A stretch of 64,000 nt of DNA from Rhodococcus coprophilus NBRC 100603 (GTDB taxonomy: Bacteria; Actinomycetota; Actinomycetes; Mycobacteriales; Mycobacteriaceae). Numbering within the stretch: position 1 is the stretch's first letter; each line of letters starts with the position of its first letter. The translations under genes were made by a program, and so were the position numbers. A model generated the notes under the pieces. The model was given only the letters and a program-made list of their open reading frames with translations. It did no database searches and was not told the DNA's origin. The stretch covers positions 496,001 to 560,000 of the forward strand of contig NZ_BDAM01000001.1 of assembly GCF_001895045.1 (NCBI RefSeq), given 5' to 3'. Of the stretch, positions 55,649 through 63,921 are shown in pieces.

Positions 55649-56941
55649 TCAGCGGGTGAACAGCGCCAGGCACTCCACATGGTGCGTCGAGGGAAACGCC
55701 AAGAACGCCCTGACCTCGGCGAGCTCGAAACCCTGTGCACGATAAAGGCCTACGTCACGGCCGAACGAGGCGGGATCGCACCCGAGGTGCACGATCCGGC
55801 GGGGACCCGCCTGCGCGATGGCGCTCACCACTTCCTTGCCGGCACCGGCACGCGGCGGATCGAGAACGACGACCTCCGGGGTCGGCAGGTCACCGACCAC
55901 CCGCTCCACACGGCCCTGCCGGAACGAGATCTGGTCCACGTCCGCGAGCGCCGCGGCCCCGTCCTCCACCGCGGTACGCGACGACTCGACCGACACCACG
56001 CTCCCCCGGCTGCCCACCTGTCCCGCGAGCGCCGCGGCGAAGACACCGACGCCGCCGTACAGATCCCAGACGGTGCTGCCCTCGGAGGCCTGAGCCCACT
56101 CCGCGACCACCTCGGAGTAGGTGGTCGGCGCGCCGCGATGAGCCTGCCAGAAACCCGTTGCCGCAAGGGTCCATTCACGATCGCCGACACGTTCGACCGG
56201 CCGCCCCGAACCTTCGACGACCTTCTCGGCCCGCGGTGCGCTCGTGGCGGCACGCCGCGCCGAGGCACCGCGCCTGCCCGGGCTCTTGCGTCCGACGCTC
56301 GAAATCGCCGGAGGCGCGATCTCCACGATGTGCCGGTCGCCGTTCGCATCGAGAACCACCTGCAGGTCGGCGCCCGGCCGCCACACCCGCTCCGCCAGCC
56401 CCTGGTAGGCCGCAACGTCGATCTGCGGGCACTCGAGCTCGGGAACCACCTCGTTGCTGTGGTACCGCCGGTAACCGGGGTTGCCCGCAGCGTCGACCGC
56501 GAGCCGGACGCGGGTCCGCCACAACGTCCCGTTCGGCGCCCCTCCCGGGATCTCCTCGACGGCGATGTCCCGCTCGAGGCCACCGAGCCTCCGGAGCTGC
56601 TCGGCCACGACCGCGCCTGCGATGCGCCGCTGGGCCGGCACGGAGGCATGGGACATGTCGCAGCAGCCCGCGCCACCCGGACCGGACACCGGGCAGGTCG
56701 GATCGACCCGATCCTCCGATGCCTCCAGGATCTCCACCGCGTCGGCGAAACAGAACGAGCCGCCACGGTCCTCCGTGACCAGCGCGAACACTCGCTCGCC
56801 CGGTAGACCGTGCCGCACGAATATCACCCGGCCCTCGAACCGGGCGACGCAGAACCCGCCGTGTGCGGGATTGCCCAAGATCACCTCTACCCGGCGTCCG
56901 GACCAATCCGTGCGCGTGTCCTGCCGTTCCTGCCGACTCAC
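55649..56941 (-). CDS. TrmA/RumA-type class I SAM RNA methyltransferase
   Basis: 430 aa. N-terminal TRAM domain (VEVILGNPAHGGFCVARFEG), an Fe-S-type cysteine cluster region (DPTCPVSGPGGAGCCDMSHA) and a C-terminal SAM methyltransferase domain with WDLYGGVGVFAAALAG (about 310), VLDPPRAGAGKEVV and catalytic HLGCDPASFGRD. Methylates uridine-5 of tRNA or rRNA in related enzymes; which RNA is not clear (Rv2689c in position). Start GTG 56941 overlaps the KimA-like gene stop (GTGA). Confidence 0.9.
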   Translation of the reverse strand: MSRQERQDTRTDWSGRRVEVILGNPAHGGFCVARFEGRVIFVRHGLPGERVFALVTEDRGGSFCFADAVEILEASEDRVDPTCPVSGPGGAGCCDMSHASVPAQRRIAGAVVAEQLRRLGGLERDIAVEEIPGGAPNGTLWRTRVRLAVDAAGNPGYRRYHSNEVVPELECPQIDVAAYQGLAERVWRPGADLQVVLDANGDRHIVEIAPPAISSVGRKSPGRRGASARRAATSAPRAEKVVEGSGRPVERVGDREWTLAATGFWQAHRGAPTTYSEVVAEWAQASEGSTVWDLYGGVGVFAAALAGQVGSRGSVVSVESSRTAVEDGAAALADVDQISFRQGRVERVVGDLPTPEVVVLDPPRAGAGKEVVSAIAQAGPRRIVHLGCDPASFGRDVGLYRAQGFELAEVRAFLAFPSTHHVECLALFTR

Positions 56942-58935
56942 TGCTGTTCCTCCTTGTCGAGACCCCGGCGCACCGCTCCGGGCGCCGAATCGATCCGTTC
57001 CCGCGCCACCGTCGCCGACGAACGCAGCTGCCACGGCACGCTCGTGACCATCACCCCGGGCTGGAAGAGGAGACGACTCTTGAGGCGTAACGCACTCTGG
57101 TTGTGGAGGATCTGCTCCCACCAATGGCCCACCACGTATTCCGGGATGAACACCGTCACCACGTCGCGCGGGGAATCACGCCGGACCCGTCGCACGTAGT
57201 CGAGAACGGGTCTGGTGATCTCACGATACGGCGACTCGACCACCTTCAACGGCACGGTGAGGTCGCTGCGTTCCCATTCACGGACAAGTTTGCGGGTGTC
57301 CTCCTCGTCCACGTTCACGGTGATGGCCTCGAGTGTGTCCGGCCGGGTCGCCCGCGCGTACGCCAGCGCACGCAATGTGGGCAGGTGGAGGGTCGATACG
57401 AGCACGATCGAATGTGTCCGGCTCGGAAGCACCCCGTCCCATTCCGCGCCTTCGAGTTCTGCCGTGATGCTGTCGTAGTGGCGACGTATCGCCTTCATCA
57501 CACCGAAGATCGCCACCATCGTCACCACCGCGATCCAGGCACCGGCGGTGAACTTGGTGACGAGCACGACCAGCAGCACGGCCGTCGTCGCCACGAACCC
57601 GATCCCGTTGATCAGCCGTGACCGCTGCATCCGGCCGCGGATCGCGGGGTCCGTCTCGGTGGCCAGATACCGCGTCCAGTGCCGCACCATTCCGGCCTGA
57701 CCGAGGCTGAAGGCAACGAACACACCGACGATGTAGAGCTGGATGAGCTTGGTCACCTCGGCGTCGAAGAGCCACACGAACACGATGGCCAGGCCCGCGA
57801 GAAACAGGATTCCGTTGCTGAACGCGAGGCGATCGCCGCGGGTGTGCAACTGACGCGGCAGATAGCGGTCCTGGGCGAGCACCGACGCGAGCACCGGGAA
57901 CCCGTTGTAGGCGGTATTGGCGGCGAACACGAGGATCACGGCAGTCACCACCGCCATCACGAAGAAGGCGGCCGGAACGTCGCTGAAGACAGTCTGCGCG
58001 AGTTGCGCCACCAGCGTCTTCTGCTCGTACCCCTCCGGCGCTCCCCGAAGCTGCGTTGCCGGATTCTCGGCGACCACCACCCCGACACGCTGGGCCAGGA
58101 ACACCACTCCGAGGAACAAGGTCACGGCGATCGCGCCCACCAGGAACAGGGTCGTGGCGGCATTGCGGGCCCGGGGCTTCCGGAACGCCGGTACCCCGGT
58201 GCTGATCGCCTCGACGCCGGTCAGGGCTGCGCACCCGGACGAGAAAGCCCGCGCCAGAAGGAAGATGAACGCGATCGCAGTGAGGTCGGTCTGCTCTGCG
58301 ACGAGCTCGAAGTCGGCCGACTCGGCCCGCAGATCCTCGCCCAGGACGAAGATCTGCACCCAACCCCAGACGATCATCACCATCATGCAGCCCACGAAGG
58401 CGTACGTCGGGAACGCGAGTGCCTTGCCGGACTCCCGCAGGCCCCGCAGATTCACCGCGGCGAGCACCACGATCGCGGCGATGGCCAACGGCACCTTGTG
58501 CTCGGCCACGAAGGGCACCGCCGAGCCGATGTTCGCCGCGGCCGACGACAACGAGACCGCGACCGTCAGCACGTAGTCGACCATGAGTGCGCTGCCGACC
58601 GTCAGGCCCGCCGTGGCGCCGAGGTTCTTCGTCGCGATCTCGTAGTCGCCTCCCCCGGACGGGTAGGAGCGCACGTTCTGCCGGTAACTCGCGACGACGA
58701 TCACCAGGACCACGGCTACAGCGAGCCCGATCCACGGTGAGAACGCGTATGCCGACAGACCTGCGACGGACAGGACGAGGAAGATCTCCTCCGGCGCATA
58801 CGCGACCGACGACAATGCGTCGGACGCGAATACAGGCAGCGCTATCCGCTTGGGCAGCTGGTCGTGCCCGAGCGTGTCGCTGCGGAACGGGCGACCGAGC
58901 AGGAGCCGTTTCGTGGCAGTCGAAAGCTTTGACAC
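56938..58935 (-). CDS. kimA: KimA-like APC-superfamily potassium transporter
   Basis: 665 aa. About 12 helices of an APC/LeuT-fold transporter (residues about 25-470) followed by a cytosolic C-terminal domain of about 190 residues. FASDALSSVAYAPEEIFLVL and SYPSGGGDYEIATKNLGAT match the KUP/KimA group; B. subtilis KimA (YdaO) is a high-affinity potassium importer inhibited by c-di-AMP. Neighbouring divergent ceoB-ceoC TrkA proteins support a potassium role. The GTG at 58935 (MSKLSTATKRL) is preferred over TTG 58941 because TAGGCT ends 6 nt before it. The downstream RNA methyltransferase overlaps its stop. Confidence 0.82.
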   Translation of the reverse strand: MSKLSTATKRLLLGRPFRSDTLGHDQLPKRIALPVFASDALSSVAYAPEEIFLVLSVAGLSAYAFSPWIGLAVAVVLVIVVASYRQNVRSYPSGGGDYEIATKNLGATAGLTVGSALMVDYVLTVAVSLSSAAANIGSAVPFVAEHKVPLAIAAIVVLAAVNLRGLRESGKALAFPTYAFVGCMMVMIVWGWVQIFVLGEDLRAESADFELVAEQTDLTAIAFIFLLARAFSSGCAALTGVEAISTGVPAFRKPRARNAATTLFLVGAIAVTLFLGVVFLAQRVGVVVAENPATQLRGAPEGYEQKTLVAQLAQTVFSDVPAAFFVMAVVTAVILVFAANTAYNGFPVLASVLAQDRYLPRQLHTRGDRLAFSNGILFLAGLAIVFVWLFDAEVTKLIQLYIVGVFVAFSLGQAGMVRHWTRYLATETDPAIRGRMQRSRLINGIGFVATTAVLLVVLVTKFTAGAWIAVVTMVAIFGVMKAIRRHYDSITAELEGAEWDGVLPSRTHSIVLVSTLHLPTLRALAYARATRPDTLEAITVNVDEEDTRKLVREWERSDLTVPLKVVESPYREITRPVLDYVRRVRRDSPRDVVTVFIPEYVVGHWWEQILHNQSALRLKSRLLFQPGVMVTSVPWQLRSSATVARERIDSAPGAVRRGLDKEEQQ

Positions 58936-58941
58936 CTGCAA

Positions 58942-58947
58942 AGCCTA
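58942..58947 (-). promoter_or_regulatory. candidate -10 (TAGGCT), leaderless kimA-like gene
   Basis: TAGGCT on the minus strand, 6 nt (TTGCAG) before GTG 58935. Confidence 0.45.
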
Positions 58948-59129
58948 AGCCGTCACCCTCGCCGAACGGCGCACCGCACACCCTGTCCGATTCCACACAC
59001 CCGCGCACGGTTCCGTCACGTCCGACCTCGCACACGACCGGCGGGCGGTACGGTTCCGTTCGTCGACCGGGAAACACGGTCGTCTCGCGTTGTTCGTGTC
59101 CGAGCTGCGACCGAAGAAACGGAGTCACG

Positions 59130-59795
59130 GTGTACGTGGTGGTGATGGGGTGTGGCCGGGTGGGTTCGTCCGTGGCCACCGGACTCGCGCGACTCGGGAA
59201 CGACGTCGCGGTCGTCGACCGCGATCCGAGCGCGTTCCTGCGGCTGGGACCGGACTTTCCCGGTACCACCGTGATCGGGATGGGATTCGACCGTGACGTG
59301 CTGATCCGCGCGGGTATCGAACGCGCCGACGCATTCGCCGCGGTGTCGTCGGGAGACAACTCGAACATCATCTCCGCCCGGGTCGCCCGCGAGACGTTCG
59401 GTGTCGAGCGGGTTGTCGCACGGATCTACGACGCGAAACGTGCGGCCGCCTACGAGCGCCTGGGCATCCCCACAGTTGCGACGGTGCCGTGGACCACGGA
59501 CCGGTTCCTGCATGCGCTCACCCACGACAGCGAAACTGCGAAGTGGCGTGACCCGACGGGCTCGGTGGCCGTGGCGGGTGTGGACGTCCACGAAGACTGG
59601 GTCGGACGGCGCGTGACCGAACTCGAGGAAGCGACCGGTTCCCGCGTCGCGTTCCTCATCAGGTTCGGAACGGGTCTCCTGCCGGATCGCAGGACCGTCA
59701 TCCAGGCCGGCGACCTCGTCTACCTCGCCGCCGTGTCCGGTTCCGCAGCCGAGGCGATCGCACGGGCCGAGAGCCCTCCGGCCGAGGACAACTGA
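59130..59795 (+). CDS. ceoB: TrkA-type potassium uptake protein CeoB
   Basis: 221 aa RCK protein. NAD-binding Rossmann domain starting YVVVMGCGRVGSSVATGLA, DRDPSAFLRL at the second strand, then an RCK_C domain (about 135-215). Peripheral membrane gating subunit for potassium channels/transporters. Start GTG 59130 with GGAG 5 nt upstream. Paired with ceoC 34 bp downstream, as in mycobacteria (Rv2691-Rv2692). No TrkG/H membrane subunit is present; the divergent KimA-like transporter may be the partner. Confidence 0.92.
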   Translation: MYVVVMGCGRVGSSVATGLARLGNDVAVVDRDPSAFLRLGPDFPGTTVIGMGFDRDVLIRAGIERADAFAAVSSGDNSNIISARVARETFGVERVVARIYDAKRAAAYERLGIPTVATVPWTTDRFLHALTHDSETAKWRDPTGSVAVAGVDVHEDWVGRRVTELEEATGSRVAFLIRFGTGLLPDRRTVIQAGDLVYLAAVSGSAAEAIARAESPPAEDN

Positions 59796-59829
59796 GCACG
59801 ATGACCCCGTCAACCGAGAGGAACCGTCG

Positions 59830-60483
59830 ATGAAGGTGGCCATCGCAGGCGCCGGAGCGGTCGGGCGGTCCATCGCCCGTGAGCTCGTGCGCAACAACCA
59901 CGAAGTCATGCTGCTCGAGCGCAAACTCGACCACGTCGAGCCCGCGGCCGTGCCGCAGGCCCAATGGGTACACGCCGACGCGTGTGAGCTCAGCCTGCTC
60001 GAGGCGGCCGGCCTGGAGAACTACGACGTGGTGATCGCCGCGACCGGTGACGACAAGGTCAACCTCGTGCTCAGCCTTCTCGCCACCACCGAGTTCGGCG
60101 TACCGCGCGTCGTGGCCCGCGTGAACGACCCGCGCAACGAATGGCTCTTCGACGAATCCTGGGGCGTCGACGTTGCGGTGTCCACGCCGCGCATGCTCGC
60201 CGCGCTCGTCGAGGAGGCCGTCACCGTCGGAGATCTGGTCCGTTTGATGACGCTGCGCAAGGGCGCGAACCTCGTCGAGATCACGCTGCCCGACACCACC
60301 GCGCTCGCGGGCAAGCCCGTCCGCAAGCTGCAACTGCCGCGCGATGCCGCGCTGGTGACGATTCTTCGTGGTGAGCGCGTGATCGTCCCCCAGCCCGACG
60401 ACCCCCTCGAGGGTGGGGACGAACTGCTGTTCGTCGCTTCACAGGACGTCGAGGACGAGTTGCGGGCGGCCGTCGGCCTCTAG
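59830..60483 (+). CDS. ceoC: TrkA-type potassium uptake protein CeoC
   Basis: 217 aa, second RCK protein. N-terminal KVAIAGAGAVGRSIARELVR, LLERKLDHVE, NDPRNEWLFDESWGVDV, and an RCK_C domain ending EGGDELLFVASQDVEDELR. Together with CeoB it should form a hetero-octameric regulatory ring sensing nucleotide. GAGAGGA lies 7 nt before the ATG. Followed by eutB after 103 bp. Confidence 0.92.
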   Translation: MKVAIAGAGAVGRSIARELVRNNHEVMLLERKLDHVEPAAVPQAQWVHADACELSLLEAAGLENYDVVIAATGDDKVNLVLSLLATTEFGVPRVVARVNDPRNEWLFDESWGVDVAVSTPRMLAALVEEAVTVGDLVRLMTLRKGANLVEITLPDTTALAGKPVRKLQLPRDAALVTILRGERVIVPQPDDPLEGGDELLFVASQDVEDELRAAVGL

Positions 60484-60586
60484 CCACCCGGCTCCGCCGT
60501 CACGACCGGCGCCCCGCCTCCCACCCCGGTACGCTGTGCCGACCACGCCGTAGGGCGCGGTGCAGGGATTCGGAGGTGACGCAGCC

Positions 60587-61999
60587 ATGACCGTATATCG
60601 GCAGCAGATCGCCGGTGTCTCACACGAATTCCACGGTCTCGTGGATCTTCTCGCCAAAGCGTCCCCCCGACGGTCCGGTGACGAACTCGCCGGTTGTGCC
60701 GCCCATTCCGACGCAGAACGCGCGGCGGCCCAGTGGGCGCTCGCGGACGTGCCGCTGACGGCCTTTCTCGACGAGTCGGTCGTCCCCTACGAATCGGACG
60801 AGGTCACCCGCCTGATCGTCGACACGCACGACACCGAGGCGTTCGCGCCCGTCGCACACCTGACGGTCGGCGACTTCCGCGACCACTTGCTCGCCGTCGC
60901 CGCACAACCGGACTCCGCGGTCGTGCTGGGAGCCCTCGCACCCGGCCTGACCCCCGAGATGGTCGCGGCGGTGAGCAAGATCATGCGGAACCAGGATCTG
61001 ATCGCAGTGTCGCGCGCGGCGAACGTGACGAGCGCGTTCCGCACGACGGTCGGGCTGCCGGGACGGTTGTCGACGCGATTGCAACCGAACCACCCGCTCG
61101 ACGACCCGCACGGGGTTGCGGCCGCGGTCCTCGACGGCCTGCTGATGGGTTGTGGTGACGCGGTGGTCGGGATCAATCCCGCAAGCGACTCTCCGCATGC
61201 GGTCGCCGACCTGCTCCGCCTCCTCGACGACATCCGGCAGCGATTCTCGATCCCGGTCCAGTCGTGTGTGCTCACCCATGTCACCACCACCGTCGACCTG
61301 ATCGAGAAGGGCGCGCCCGTCGATCTGGTCTTCCAGTCCGTCGCGGGTACCGAGGGCGCCAATCGCGGGTTCGGAGTCGATCTGGCACTGCTGAGGGAAG
61401 GCAACGAGGCTGCCCGGGCTCTGCGCCGAGGAACCGTGGGTGAGAACGTCATGTACCTCGAAACGGGCCAGGGATCGGCGCTGTCGTCGGGTACGCACCT
61501 CGGGACGGACCGCCGACCGGTCGATCAGCAGACTCTCGAAGCCCGCGCCTACGCTGTCGCCCGCGAGCTGGATCCCCTGCTGGTGAACACCGTCGTCGGA
61601 TTCATCGGACCGGAGTACCTCTACGACGGCAAACAGATCATCCGAGCCGGTCTCGAAGACCAGTTCTGCGGGAAGTTGCTCGGCCTGCCGATGGGCGTCG
61701 ACGTCTGCTACACCAATCACGCCGAGGCCGACCAGGACGACATGGACACTCTGCTCACGTTGCTGGGTGTCGCCGGAACTGCGTTCGTCATCACCGTCCC
61801 CGGTGCCGACGACATCATGCTCGGTTACCAGTCGCTTTCGTTCCACGACGCGTTGTACGTGCGAGATGCCCTCGGCCTGCGGCCGAGTCCGGAGTTCGAG
61901 GACTGGCTCCGCAAACAAGGGATGGCCGACGAATCCGGCCGCATCCTCCCGATCGATGTGGCGGCGTCACCGCTGCGCGCACTCGGAGGTGCGCTGTGA
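60587..61999 (+). CDS. eutB: ethanolamine ammonia-lyase large subunit EutB
   Basis: 470 aa. Adenosylcobalamin-dependent lyase converting ethanolamine to acetaldehyde and ammonia; EutB carries the TIM-barrel active site. Family segments NQDLIAVSRAANVTSAFRTT, GRLSTRLQPNHPLDDPHGVA, VFQSVAGTEGANRGFGVDL and MYLETGQGSALSSGTHLG are intact. Start ATG 60587 with GGAGGTGA 6 nt upstream. The 5' gap is too short for a cobalamin riboswitch. Catabolism of ethanolamine from phospholipids is the expected role. Confidence 0.94.
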   Translation: MTVYRQQIAGVSHEFHGLVDLLAKASPRRSGDELAGCAAHSDAERAAAQWALADVPLTAFLDESVVPYESDEVTRLIVDTHDTEAFAPVAHLTVGDFRDHLLAVAAQPDSAVVLGALAPGLTPEMVAAVSKIMRNQDLIAVSRAANVTSAFRTTVGLPGRLSTRLQPNHPLDDPHGVAAAVLDGLLMGCGDAVVGINPASDSPHAVADLLRLLDDIRQRFSIPVQSCVLTHVTTTVDLIEKGAPVDLVFQSVAGTEGANRGFGVDLALLREGNEAARALRRGTVGENVMYLETGQGSALSSGTHLGTDRRPVDQQTLEARAYAVARELDPLLVNTVVGFIGPEYLYDGKQIIRAGLEDQFCGKLLGLPMGVDVCYTNHAEADQDDMDTLLTLLGVAGTAFVITVPGADDIMLGYQSLSFHDALYVRDALGLRPSPEFEDWLRKQGMADESGRILPIDVAASPLRALGGAL

Positions 62000-62742
62000 C
62001 GGACGCGTGGGACGAACTACGACGCCACACCCGGGCCCGCATCGGGCTGGGACGCGCGGGCAACGGCCTACCCACCCGGCGGCACCTCGAGTTCGTCGCC
62101 GCCCAGGCGGCCGCACGCGACGCCGTTCACGCCCCCCTCGATGTGGCGTCCCTCGCGGACCGGCTACGAGCCCTCCGACTCGGGGAACCCCTGACGGTGC
62201 GCAGCGCCGCCGCGGACCGCGATGTCTACCTTCGCCGGCCCGACCTGGGACGCCGTCCGGAGGAAGGCACGACGCTGCCGCACAGCGGTGCCGACATCGG
62301 GATCGCCCTGTGCGACGGTCTGTCGTCCACCGCGCTCCTCGCGCACGGCCCCGACCTGACCGCCGCAATCGTGCGGGCGCTTCCCGGCCTGACCTTCGCA
62401 CCGCCGGTGATCGCCACCCAGGCACGGGTCGCGCTCGGCGATCACATCGGCGCACAACTCGGCGTCACGACCATGCTGGTTCTCATCGGGGAACGTCCGG
62501 GCCTGTCGGTTGCCGACAGTGTCGGCGTCTACCTGACCCATCACCCCGAGCCCGGACGCCGCGATTCCGAGCGCAACTGCGTGTCGAACATCCATCCGCC
62601 CCACGGAATGAGCTGCGACCACGCTGCGCGGGTGGTCGCGGCTCTCGTGGACGGGGCCCGGAAGCTGGGCGCGTCCGGGGTCGTTCTCAAGGACGACTCA
62701 CGTGCCCCGTCGCTGACCGAGGTGGACCGACCCGCGTTGTAG
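61996..62742 (+). CDS. eutC: ethanolamine ammonia-lyase small subunit EutC
   Basis: 248 aa small subunit that with EutB binds adenosylcobalamin. Seen: RIGLGRAGNGLPTRRHLEF (about 15), GADIGIALCDGLSSTALLAH (about 98), ERPGLSVADSVGVYLTH and DSERNCVSNIHPPHGM with the conserved Arg-Asn-Cys-x-Ser-Asn-Ile. Start GTG overlaps the eutB stop by 4 nt. No microcompartment shell, permease or reactivase gene follows, so the pathway is probably cytosolic with other genes elsewhere. Confidence 0.93.
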   Translation: MTDAWDELRRHTRARIGLGRAGNGLPTRRHLEFVAAQAAARDAVHAPLDVASLADRLRALRLGEPLTVRSAAADRDVYLRRPDLGRRPEEGTTLPHSGADIGIALCDGLSSTALLAHGPDLTAAIVRALPGLTFAPPVIATQARVALGDHIGAQLGVTTMLVLIGERPGLSVADSVGVYLTHHPEPGRRDSERNCVSNIHPPHGMSCDHAARVVAALVDGARKLGASGVVLKDDSRAPSLTEVDRPAL

Positions 62743-62762
62743 CCCGCCGACTCGGCGGCCGG

Positions 62763-63458
62763 TTACGCGTCGTCGGACGGTGGCCCGGGATCGCGGCGAT
62801 CCTCCTTGAGGGCATGACGGGGAGCCGCCGCGGACTCGGGCGCGGGGTCGGGTGCCGGTTCGACGAGGCGGTCGGCCTTGCGCACAGCCCACAGGGTCAC
62901 GAGCAGTACGAGCCCGGTGAGCGGCCAGCCCATTCCGATGCGGGCGACGGCCAGCCACCCGGTCTCGTCGGCGTCGTAGAGGTGGTTCTGGACGAGATAC
63001 CGCGCCAGGAACACCAGCGCCCAGGCGATGGTCGCGATGTCGTACGCACGGACGGCTTCCCGATGGGTGCGCCACCGGGAAGCCTGCCCGTTGAGCATGC
63101 CCCAGATGACGCCCACGAGCGGCCGGCGGACTATCACGGATACGACGAAAGCCCCGCCGTATACGAGGCTGGCGTAGATCCCGAAGAGGAAGTAGCCCTT
63201 GGCGTCGCCGGTGCGGTAAGCGATGAAGGCGCACACCGCGACGCCGATGAAACCCGAGATCGCGGGCTGGATCGGGGTTCCCCGGATCAGGCGCCAGACC
63301 AGGACGCCGCAGGCCACGGCCACAGCGGCCCAGATGGCGACCGTCAACCCCCACCAACTGTTGGCAGGCACGAACACCAGCACCGGCAACGTCGAATACA
63401 CCAACCCGCTGATGCCACCGAGTTGCTCCAGCATCGTCGGCTGCCTGATGTCGCTCAC
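62763..63458 (-). CDS. DUF3159 membrane protein
   Basis: 231 aa, about six helices. Actinobacterial DUF3159 (Rv2693c in position). Seen: LEQLGGISGLVYSTLPVLVF at the N-terminus, RGTPIQPAISGFIGVAVCAF and RRPLVGVIWGMLNGQASRWR (loop). The C-terminal 35 residues are charged and Pro/Ala-rich. Start GTG 63458. Function unknown. Adjacent to the OB-fold gene in the same direction, a conserved pair near ceoBC. Confidence 0.87.
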   Translation of the reverse strand: MSDIRQPTMLEQLGGISGLVYSTLPVLVFVPANSWWGLTVAIWAAVAVACGVLVWRLIRGTPIQPAISGFIGVAVCAFIAYRTGDAKGYFLFGIYASLVYGGAFVVSVIVRRPLVGVIWGMLNGQASRWRTHREAVRAYDIATIAWALVFLARYLVQNHLYDADETGWLAVARIGMGWPLTGLVLLVTLWAVRKADRLVEPAPDPAPESAAAPRHALKEDRRDPGPPSDDA

Positions 63459-63543
63459 GCCTACGAGGGTGCCATATTCACGCGGGGACGCCCGGCTCGG
63501 ACCAGTGCCGCCGCCCGTGACGGGCGCGACGGCAACCGCCTCG

Positions 63544-63921
63544 TCAGGCCGGGCCGCGCAATTCGTAGTAGGGGTTGTAGATCACGCGCCGGCCGTCGCG
63601 TTCGCCGACCCGTCCTCGCACCAGCAGTGTCTTGCCGGTTTCGATACCCGGAATGCGCCTGCGTCCGATCCAGACGAGCAGGAGGGAATCGGTGCCGTCG
63701 AAGAACTCCGCCTGCACGGTCGGGGCGGCGGCCTTCGAACACGACTCCACGCTGCGGAGCCGGCCGAACATGGTCACTTCCTGGCCGCGGGTGCACTGGA
63801 CGACGGGAACTGCACCCGTCGAATGCGACGACTCGGCCATCTCCTCTGCGTCGAGTTCCTCGATATCCTCGGTCAACCGACGAGTGAGCCGGCGTAGGTA
63901 ACCGGCCGCGGCGGGTGGCAT
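63544..63921 (-). CDS. OB-fold nucleic acid-binding domain protein
   Basis: 125 aa. An N-terminal helix with acidic run (LTEDIEELDAEEMA) precedes an OB-fold: EVTMFGRLRSVESC (about 48), VQAEFFDGTDSLLLVWIGRR (about 69), LLVRGRVGERDGRRVIYNPY. Resembles the tRNA/ssDNA-binding OB domain seen at the N-terminus of larger enzymes; Rv2694c in position. Start ATG 63921 with AGGAG about 7 nt upstream. Binding target unknown. 85 bp to the DUF3159 gene; likely co-transcribed. Confidence 0.85.
   Translation of the reverse strand: MPPAAAGYLRRLTRRLTEDIEELDAEEMAESSHSTGAVPVVQCTRGQEVTMFGRLRSVESCSKAAAPTVQAEFFDGTDSLLLVWIGRRRIPGIETGKTLLVRGRVGERDGRRVIYNPYYELRGPA

Noticed and set aside
58948-59129. c-di-AMP (ydaO-type) riboswitch upstream of the KimA-like gene
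   Set aside because: The gap is only about 190 bp shared with ceoB, and the TAGGCT box 6 nt before the start leaves no leader RNA for a riboswitch.
60484-60586. Cobalamin riboswitch before eutB
   Set aside because: 103 bp is too short and no B12-box-like sequence was seen.
61767-63887. 706-codon plus-strand frame across eutC, DUF3159 and the OB-fold gene
   Set aside because: Runs through three recognised genes in the wrong frame or strand; Arg/Pro-rich with no motif.
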